A stretch of DNA of 13,226 nucleotides, taken from the NCBI GenBank assembly GCA_030639165.1, contig DAOWDF010000262.1, forward strand, positions 1 through 13,226, given 5' to 3'. The notes beneath the pieces were generated by a model. That model was not told the DNA's origin. It was given only the letters and a program-made list of their open reading frames with translations, and did no database searches. How positions within the stretch are numbered: position 1 is the stretch's first letter; every line of letters begins with the position of its first letter. Shown here piece by piece: positions 8,341 through 13,226 of this stretch. The stretch is from Alphaproteobacteria bacterium. Its GTDB lineage: Bacteria > Pseudomonadota > Alphaproteobacteria > Micavibrionales > Micavibrionaceae. The translations under genes were made by a program, and so were the position numbers.

Positions 8341-9765
8341 CTAATTAGTTCCACCATTGGACAAACCCTTATTTGCCAACCTGTGTGACGCTCTTAATCT
8401 ACTTGCAAGCAATACTGATATACTCATTTCACGGCGCAATTGACTCTCATAAATAGCGCGATCAACCATCAAATCAACAGCCCTCATTGCAACTTTTTTT
8501 CTAGATACGTTCGCAGGAGTATCGTAAAGATTAGCATAAAATTCAGGGTTTTGATAAATCCTCTTTGCTAATATCTCCAATTGAGAATAATAGCTGGGGC
8601 TCTGCCCGATTAAATCGATTACATCACCGCTAGAGCTAGCTGGCAGTAACTGGCTTACAATTGCAGCAAGAAAACGGCTTGTTTGTGTTTCTTGAGCCGG
8701 AACAGTAGCGCCACTAGGATACGTTATATTTCCGCTGGATTCACCAGATGTACCCGATGATTTCAAACCCACAATTGCGTTAAAGCTGGCCTGAGCTACG
8801 CCTCGTTTAGCAGCTACACTACGTAAGGCAAGATAAAGCTTACGGGCATTCTCCCCCTTCATAGTAAATTGCGAAAGATCTCTTGATAAAATTTTATGCC
8901 CATATAAATTTCTAGATAGCGCAATAACATCCTCTTCATCACCGTTATCATCATTCAGAGTATTATCAGCAAAATCAACGTCAAGCGTTCGCGGATAATC
9001 AATCAATCGAGGATAATCAATATCACGATTAGCGCGCGCCCTGTCTTGAGCGCCAACATCAGAGGAACCACCTGCACCATCATGATCACAAGCAAGCTCT
9101 AGGCCAGTACCAGTAGATTGGTAGTTATTATCACCAGGGTCACAATAAGTATCTACAAACTGATCCCATCTAGCTAAATAATCATCTCCCAATGAAACTG
9201 CTCCGGCGGCATTAATATTACCAAGCTGGCGAGTAAGGGCTACCTGCGACAAAGCAAGACTATTATATTTGGATTTACTATCAGACGCAGCCAAGCTTTT
9301 TACATTTGTCCCATACCAACAAAACTCTTCACTTGGCCTATAGTCCTTATGAGCCTGAAATTGCAGTTTTCTGAATAATCTTTGGGTGTCCATCTGTATT
9401 TGCGCATCTAAAAACGAACCTATAATCTGCGTATATTGCACAGCAATAGCGCTCATTTGCGTAGTCATCATTATCATTGCAGGGTAAAATTGCGTCTTGA
9501 ACATGACCTCAATCAGCCAGCCCTCATACTCATCCAAGTCATTGTCAAACTCAGTTTCAACTCTATTGAGAAGCCTATCATGCGCGAATTCAATATAGTC
9601 CTCTGCAGCATCACAATCCGACTGTGCGCAAGCCCAACAACATGCATTAGCCTCTTTTACTACAGAAAAATAGCTCACGAACAAAGAAGACATAAAAAAA
9701 ACGGACATAACGCCAAAAAAACTTAATCTCAATATCGTTTTTTTTGCACTATATAAACCAACCAT
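8341..9765 (-). CDS. Paralog P1: exported Cys-rich member of the five-gene family, first gene of the leftward operon (unknown function)
   Basis: The protein has 474 residues. The signal peptide is at about 1-41 (hydrophobic 12-34, ending KEANA), and the mature form starts CCWAC with another Cys at 51. An acidic segment (52-82) precedes the shared core: QMSAIAVQ (103-110), AHKDYRPS (138-145, the only copy with Arg for His), C149, CDPGDNN (208-214), C226 in LELACDHDG, NRDIDY (246-251), GDEEDVIALSRNLYG (275-289), SPSYYSQLEILAKRIYQN (389-406) and NLYDTPANVSR (412-422). A Ser/Gly/Thr-rich linker at 335-362 fills the place where P3 has its Pro/Gly tract. GGGG lies 5 nt before the ATG. It is the promoter-proximal gene of the minus-strand array, divergent from dotI across 240 bp. 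No enzyme motif or named family is recognised. Confidence 0.87.
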   Translation of the reverse strand: MVGLYSAKKTILRLSFFGVMSVFFMSSLFVSYFSVVKEANACCWACAQSDCDAAEDYIEFAHDRLLNRVETEFDNDLDEYEGWLIEVMFKTQFYPAMIMMTTQMSAIAVQYTQIIGSFLDAQIQMDTQRLFRKLQFQAHKDYRPSEEFCWYGTNVKSLAASDSKSKYNSLALSQVALTRQLGNINAAGAVSLGDDYLARWDQFVDTYCDPGDNNYQSTGTGLELACDHDGAGGSSDVGAQDRARANRDIDYPRLIDYPRTLDVDFADNTLNDDNGDEEDVIALSRNLYGHKILSRDLSQFTMKGENARKLYLALRSVAAKRGVAQASFNAIVGLKSSGTSGESSGNITYPSGATVPAQETQTSRFLAAIVSQLLPASSSGDVIDLIGQSPSYYSQLEILAKRIYQNPEFYANLYDTPANVSRKKVAMRAVDLMVDRAIYESQLRREMSISVLLASRLRASHRLANKGLSNGGTN

Positions 9766-9859
9766 AGAAACCCCATAAATTAATGCTTCCCAATTATATT
9801 GCTAAACTTATTAAGCCAAGCTTTTCTCAATTGCTTAAATTAAAAAACACATCAACATT

Positions 9860-9887
9860 TAACAGTAACACAAGCGCAACACTGTTA
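9860..9887. promoter_or_regulatory. Spaced inverted repeat TAACAGT-N14-ACTGTTA, possible operator
   Basis: Two perfect 7-bp arms, TAACAGT (9860-9866) and ACTGTTA (9881-9887), are separated by 14 bp. Their centres are 21 bp apart, two helical turns, which would suit a dimeric regulator binding one face of the DNA. It lies upstream of both predicted promoters. Confidence 0.35.
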
Positions 9888-9920
9888 GCACTCAATATTT
9901 ACTAAAAACTACAAATATAT

Positions 9921-9936
9921 CTATATTGAAATATAG
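9921..9936. promoter_or_regulatory. Perfect palindrome CTATATT-GA-AATATAG upstream of dotI
   Basis: Two perfect 7-bp arms surround a GA centre. The site lies 15 bp upstream of the predicted -35 of the dotI promoter, where an activator or repressor could bind. Its AAATATAGT half also occurs in the flgK leader palindrome, though such AT-rich words can recur by chance. Confidence 0.38.
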
Positions 9937-10005
9937 TTTATTTCTTTTTTTTGTTATACACTGATATCGCATATTATAAACTAATCAAGATTTAAGAAAG
10001 CTACC

Positions 10006-10680
10006 ATGGCCAAGAAAGACAATAACGCAGCACCTCAGAAAAAAGCCGAAAAAGATGGAACGTCTGGATTAGGCACCGTTGTTATCCGTAATGAATTCTA
10101 CAGGGACGGATACCGTAGCTTACTGAAAATGACATTAATACAAAGCGTCATTATATTAGGCTTGATCGGGGCAATGTATTACACAATAAAAGTGAACCAG
10201 CCACAAAACTACTACTTTGCAACGACAGAAGATGGGCGCCTTGTTCCCATGGTTCCGTTATCCCAACCCAACCTAAGCGCGCCATCACTAATGTCATGGG
10301 TCGCGCAAGCCACCACAGAAGTTATGACATTCGGTTTTAGTGACTACAGAAGAAGACTGCAAGAATCCTCTCGTAACTTCACAAAAAGGGGCTGGGAAAG
10401 CTTTACCCAAGCCTTACAAAGATCAAGAATCATTGAAATGGTTGAGGTAAATCAACAAATAATCACCGCAGCCCCAAAAGGCGCTCCCATAATGGAATCT
10501 GAAGGGCTAGTCGCAGGTCGGTACCAATGGGTCGTACAAATCCCTCTTATCTTAACCTATATGTCAGGACCAAAAACATACAATAGCGGCCTCTTGGTTA
10601 CAGTCGTTGTCGTGAGAGTCCCAAGACTGGAAAGTCCAAATGGTGTCGGGATAGAGCAATGGATCGCTGCAGCAAGATAA
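10006..10680 (+). CDS. dotI: Type IVB secretion protein DotI/IcmL (TraM-like)
   Basis: The protein has 224 residues, close to Legionella DotI (about 212) and IncI TraM (about 230). The N-terminal 22 residues are Lys-rich and cytoplasmic, RNEFYRDGYRSLLK (28-41) follows, and one transmembrane helix lies at about 43-62. The periplasmic domain (63-224) starts NQPQNYYFATTEDGRLVPMV, the hallmark of the DotI/IcmL family, and includes VMTFGFSDYRRRL (106-118). In known systems DotI forms an inner-membrane periplasmic ring, alone or with its paralog DotJ/IcmM, and is needed for assembly and transfer. The ATG at 10006 has only a weak AAGAAAG upstream. It is the first rightward gene seen here, with dotH and dotG following in the conserved order. 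No DotJ-like gene lies in the window. Confidence 0.93.
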   Translation: MAKKDNNAAPQKKAEKDGTSGLGTVVIRNEFYRDGYRSLLKMTLIQSVIILGLIGAMYYTIKVNQPQNYYFATTEDGRLVPMVPLSQPNLSAPSLMSWVAQATTEVMTFGFSDYRRRLQESSRNFTKRGWESFTQALQRSRIIEMVEVNQQIITAAPKGAPIMESEGLVAGRYQWVVQIPLILTYMSGPKTYNSGLLVTVVVVRVPRLESPNGVGIEQWIAAAR

Positions 10681-10703
10681 GACCATAGTAATCACAACCA
10701 GAT

Positions 10704-10788
10704 AAATAACCCTGTGAATATTTTTTACTATTGCATCCAATAACGCGTGACAATAGTAAAAAACCGATGTATCGTTTAAGGGTTATTT
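10704..10788. repeat. Nested inverted repeat between dotI and dotH
   Basis: The inner arms TTTTTTACTATTG (10721-10733) and CAATAGTAAAAAA (10751-10763) are perfect over 13 bp around a 17-nt loop. Outer arms AAATAACCCT (10704-10713) and AGGGTTATTT (10779-10788) are perfect over 10 bp. The dotI-dotH mRNA could fold into a two-tier stem here, ending 26 nt before the chosen dotH start. It does not have the form of a classical terminator because the U tract is within the 5' arm. It may control dotH translation or mRNA stability, or be a small repeat element. Confidence 0.75.
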
Positions 10789-10814
10789 CAGGGTATTCAA
10801 TCCAAGTTGGTTTC

Positions 10815-11795
10815 ATGTATTACAAAAAATCTAAATTAAGACTACTAAGCTTTGGCGCTATGCTTGCATGCTCGCCAATAATGTGCAATTCGGCGCTATC
10901 ACAAGATGACGCAATAGACTCTGCTGACGAACGAGTTTTCGATTTCGATAACGAAGAACTTGATTTCGAAAAATCTGCAGAAGAGCTAGAAAGCGACTTC
11001 AGAGATGAAGCGTTCGACCAAGCATTAAAGATGCTACTACCATTACGGCCTGATGAAATCAGAACATTGCTTGAGCATTTTGATCGGACAGTAGAATCAA
11101 CTCAGCTACCAGTTCACCCCTACCCTCGCCCCGAGCTTACAGTTAATAATGTATCACTTGACCCTGGCGTTGCTCCACTTGTTGTGAAGCTAGCGTACGG
11201 ATATGTAACTACACTTAGCTTGCTTGATTCATCTGGTCAGCCTTGGCCTATAGAAGATATAAGCTGGGTTGGTGAGTTCAATATTCAAGAATCAACGGTT
11301 CATGATCAAACACACTTATTAAGAATTTCTCCAGAAACTAAATTTGCACACGGCAACATATCAATGCGCCTCGTAGGTTTGAATGCTCCTGTGATTATGA
11401 CGTTTGAAACAAACAGAGATCTTGTTCACTATAGATTTGATGCCGTTATTCCATTATTAGGGCCAGGAGCAGCAACCCCGATCATTGATCCCGGAATTAG
11501 CCTAGCATCTGGTGATGTTGACATGTCCATCGCATTGGGTGGCGTCACCCCTGATGGCGCGGAAATACTTGATGTGTCTGGTGTTGATGGACGTACAACA
11601 GCATATAGCTATAATGGCCTTACATATGTAAGAACCCCCCTCACCTTACTATCACCAGGATGGGATAGTTCCGTCACTTCCATAGACGGCACAAAAATTT
11701 ATGCTTTGGAAGAAACCCCTGTAATTTTACTATCAGATAAAGGGCGCATGGTAAGAGCGCACCTTACTGCGCGTGGAGGCTTATTCGATGAGTGA
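10815..11795 (+). CDS. dotH: Type IVB secretion protein DotH/IcmK (TraN-like)
   Basis: The chosen ATG (10815) gives 326 residues starting with a signal peptide (about 1-30, probable cleavage near SALSQ). The frame is open upstream to a TTG at 10731 and an ATG at 10767, but those would put a long extension in front of the signal peptide. No start has a strong ribosome site. An acidic segment (31-64) precedes the family core: ALKMLLPLRPDEIRTLLEHF (70-89), a Pro-rich PVHPYPRP (99-106), VSLDPGVAPLVVKLAYGYVT (113-132) and LLDSSGQPWPIED (136-148), all typical of DotH/IcmK. In known systems DotH joins the outer-membrane core complex with lipoproteins DotC and DotD; neither is in this window. A Cys at residue 19 lies in a poor lipobox (MLAC), so a lipoprotein is not favoured. 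Its last 8 bases overlap dotG (ATGAGTGA). Confidence 0.92.
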   Translation: MYYKKSKLRLLSFGAMLACSPIMCNSALSQDDAIDSADERVFDFDNEELDFEKSAEELESDFRDEAFDQALKMLLPLRPDEIRTLLEHFDRTVESTQLPVHPYPRPELTVNNVSLDPGVAPLVVKLAYGYVTTLSLLDSSGQPWPIEDISWVGEFNIQESTVHDQTHLLRISPETKFAHGNISMRLVGLNAPVIMTFETNRDLVHYRFDAVIPLLGPGAATPIIDPGISLASGDVDMSIALGGVTPDGAEILDVSGVDGRTTAYSYNGLTYVRTPLTLLSPGWDSSVTSIDGTKIYALEETPVILLSDKGRMVRAHLTARGGLFDE

Positions 11796-13041
11796 TGACT
11801 TTGATGATACAATTGATGCTGATGAAGGCTTCGATGATTTTTCTAGTAGTTCTGGTTTAGGTGGATCATCTAGCCAAAACCCAACAACTAAAATAGGCAT
11901 AATAGTTGCTGCCGTTGTTGTGATTGGCGGGGTTTTGGTATATTTCGGCCAAGATGCCGATAAACAAGATGTGTCCATCATACCAGCTGGATCAGAAATT
12001 ACGGCCGTACCAGGCTCTAATAACGAAGTTGCACCTGCATATATAGAGGCAGTAGAGCAGCAAAATGAAGCTGATCTTGAGGCCGCAATTTCCCAAGGCG
12101 GAAGTGCAATACCTGTCCCCATTGAGACAAGTGATATACGCCTTAAGGCTCCAGAAATACAGGAAGAATCAGAAGATCCATTACATAGATGGAGGCTTTT
12201 GCAAGAAGAGCGAGTTAATCGCGAAATGAAAGCAAAGGAAACTGAGCTAGAACCAGTAACCGTGCTTAATGCAGAGCAACAAAGTCAGGCAATTAACAAT
12301 TTAGCAGAATCTATGATAACCCAAATGGAGGCTGTATTAGGCTCCAGCAATGAAGATAAGGAATTAATAACTAAAACCCTCATCGAATATAAAGATTTTG
12401 ACGATGACGGATCTGGCAATGGATCTGGATCAGGCGATAGTGAAGGCGACTCCTTCACTGAAACAACAGAAGAAATTGTTGTTATTCCTGCAGGTAAAAT
12501 AGTTTACGGACAAATGTTATTGGAAGCTAATTCCGATGTGCCATCCGTTATCTTAGCACAAATGGTTAGCGGCCCACTTAAAGGCTGGAAACTTCTAGGT
12601 GAATTCAACCTCGAAGAAGATATCGAGATGTTGACCATAACTTTCGACATGGCTGTTAATGAAGATGGTAAGCAATATGAGATTGACGCAATTATGTTAA
12701 ATCCAGATACTTCCCTTGCTGCATTATCTACCGATGTTGATCACAAATATATTAGACGCATCGTACTTCCTGCTGCATCTGCATTCATTGGCGGCTTTGC
12801 CGAGGCCATCGCAGATTCTGGTCGCACAGATGTAACCGTATCTGGCGACACCGTTGTTCAAGAAGACAACGAAAAAAGCGATGATCAAGAAGTTGCAACA
12901 GGCGTAAGTGAAGCCTCTGAGGCAATAACAGAAATAATAGACGACATTGCCGATGTAGAGGTCCGCGTTATAATTGCAGCCGGAACACCTATCGGCATAT
13001 TCTTTACAGATAATGTAGTCGAAGAAGAAGGCGATATATAA
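11788..13041 (+). CDS. dotG: Type IVB secretion protein DotG/IcmE, compact VirB10-like form (TraO-like)
   Basis: The ATG at 11788 is preceded by GGAGG (11775-11779) at 8 nt spacing and overlaps the dotH stop; an in-frame GTG at 11773 lies against that ribosome site and is rejected. The protein has 417 residues: an acidic cytoplasmic N-terminus (1-34), one transmembrane helix (about 35-54), a periplasmic linker with a charged helix (130-155), an Asp/Gly/Ser linker (203-222), and a C-terminal VirB10/TrbI-like domain (about 228-411). The latter has VVIPAGKIVYGQML (231-244), MVSGPLKGWKLLGEF (259-273), and IIAAGTPIGIFF (395-406). DotG links the inner and outer membrane parts of the channel. Legionella DotG is over 1,000 residues because of a long repeat region, which is absent here. 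The size resembles IncI TraO instead. Confidence 0.92.
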   Translation: MSDDFDDTIDADEGFDDFSSSSGLGGSSSQNPTTKIGIIVAAVVVIGGVLVYFGQDADKQDVSIIPAGSEITAVPGSNNEVAPAYIEAVEQQNEADLEAAISQGGSAIPVPIETSDIRLKAPEIQEESEDPLHRWRLLQEERVNREMKAKETELEPVTVLNAEQQSQAINNLAESMITQMEAVLGSSNEDKELITKTLIEYKDFDDDGSGNGSGSGDSEGDSFTETTEEIVVIPAGKIVYGQMLLEANSDVPSVILAQMVSGPLKGWKLLGEFNLEEDIEMLTITFDMAVNEDGKQYEIDAIMLNPDTSLAALSTDVDHKYIRRIVLPAASAFIGGFAEAIADSGRTDVTVSGDTVVQEDNEKSDDQEVATGVSEASEAITEIIDDIADVEVRVIIAAGTPIGIFFTDNVVEEEGDI

Positions 13042-13061
13042 TATTATAGCTCGGTAAAACA

Positions 13062-13226
13062 ATGACAAAACCCAATGATAGCAATAATGACTTTGATGAC
13101 CTCGATCTAATCGATGACATTGAGGACGATTGGGATGATCTTGAAGAAGAAGATATCAAAGAGGATACTAATGATCTTGATATAGACAATGATGTTGATG
13201 ATATTACCGTTAAGAAAAAAAGCATT
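13062..13226 (+). CDS. Start of a highly acidic protein in the icmG/dotF position, truncated by window edge
   Basis: From the ATG at 13062, 20 nt after the dotG stop, 55 codons are open to the window end. The peptide has 24 Asp or Glu residues out of 55, in a pattern such as DFDDLDLIDDIEDDWDDLEE, and turns basic at the end (VKKKSI), as just before a transmembrane helix. The start resembles the acidic N-terminus of DotG next door (SDDFDDTID). In Legionella the gene after icmE is icmG/dotF, an inner-membrane accessory protein with an acidic cytoplasmic N-terminus, so DotF-like is the best guess from position and composition. There is no sequence-level proof in this fragment. No strong ribosome site is seen; GGTAA lies 5 nt before the ATG. 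Confidence 0.6.
   Translation, partial: MTKPNDSNNDFDDLDLIDDIEDDWDDLEEEDIKEDTNDLDIDNDVDDITVKKKSI

Larger units (their letters stand above)
9766..10005. promoter_or_regulatory. Divergent intergenic promoter region between paralog P1 and dotI
   Basis: These 240 AT-rich bases separate the leftward paralog array from the rightward dot genes and must carry both promoters unless transcription enters from outside. Leftward, a perfect TATAAT lies at 9798-9793, about 28 nt before the P1 ATG, with a poor -35 (TTGGCT at 9819-9814, 15-bp spacing). Rightward, TTGTTA (9951-9956) and TATAAA (9975-9980) are 18 bp apart, ending 25 nt before the dotI ATG, with a T8 run (9945-9952) upstream. Two dyads lie in between and are listed separately. 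The arrangement would allow joint control of the paralogs and the secretion genes. Confidence 0.5.

Noticed and set aside
9793..9820. Second sigma-54 site ahead of P1
   Set aside because: TTGGC and a later TTTAGC are visible on the minus strand, but the -24 to -12 spacing is about three bases too long and the TTGC element is imperfect.
10731..10814. Upstream TTG or ATG starts for dotH
   Set aside because: They fall in or next to the nested inverted repeat and would bury the signal peptide 16 to 28 residues inside the protein.
10815..10880. DotH as a lipoprotein (MLAC near residue 19)
   Set aside because: The -3 position is Met and hydrophobicity continues past the Cys. DotH homologs are usually not lipoproteins themselves but depend on DotC and DotD.

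Overview
The window is about 13.2 kb of moderately AT-rich, gene-dense bacterial DNA from a flagellated Gram-negative bacterium that carries a type IVB (Dot/Icm or IncI-like) secretion apparatus. The style of the partial flgK, together with a Dot/Icm-type locus, suggests an alphaproteobacterium, possibly a host- or prey-associated one. That assignment is an impression from the proteins, not a tested placement.

The layout is two divergent transcription units around a 240-bp AT-rich regulatory region (about 9766-10005). Leftward on the minus strand runs a tandem array of five paralogous exported proteins (P1 to P5, about 2142-9765) that I do not recognise as any named family. It is followed by the 5' two-thirds or more of flgK, which runs off the left edge. 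flgK appears to have its own sigma-54-type promoter just after the P5 stop codon. Rightward on the plus strand are dotI/icmL, dotH/icmK and dotG/icmE, in the same order as in Legionella and IncI plasmids, and then the start of a very acidic protein in the position where icmG/dotF would be expected.

The plus-strand genes encode the inner-membrane ring component (DotI), the outer-membrane core component (DotH) and the VirB10-like channel protein (DotG) of a type IVB secretion system. DotG is a compact form without the long repeat region of the Legionella protein. The five minus-strand paralogs have export signals and a shared helical core with the blocks AHKDY(H/R)PS, NKDIDY, NLY and PSYYAQ-NLYDKP. 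Two core cysteines are separated by exactly 59 residues in all five. P1 to P4 begin their predicted mature form with a cysteine cluster. P5 replaces that cluster with a roughly 170-residue beta-rich domain, and P3 carries a roughly 65-residue Pro/Gly low-complexity insertion. Their position divergent from a secretion-system operon suggests an extracytoplasmic function linked to that system, such as a surface or pilus-like component, accessory subunit or exported substrate, but this is inference. The array is the best candidate here for an undescribed system.

Other structure includes a nested inverted repeat (13-bp and 10-bp perfect arms) between dotI and dotH, two dyads in the divergent promoter region, and a palindrome in the flgK leader. 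No tRNA, rRNA, CRISPR array or transposase was seen, and no stretch over 300 bp lacks a gene.
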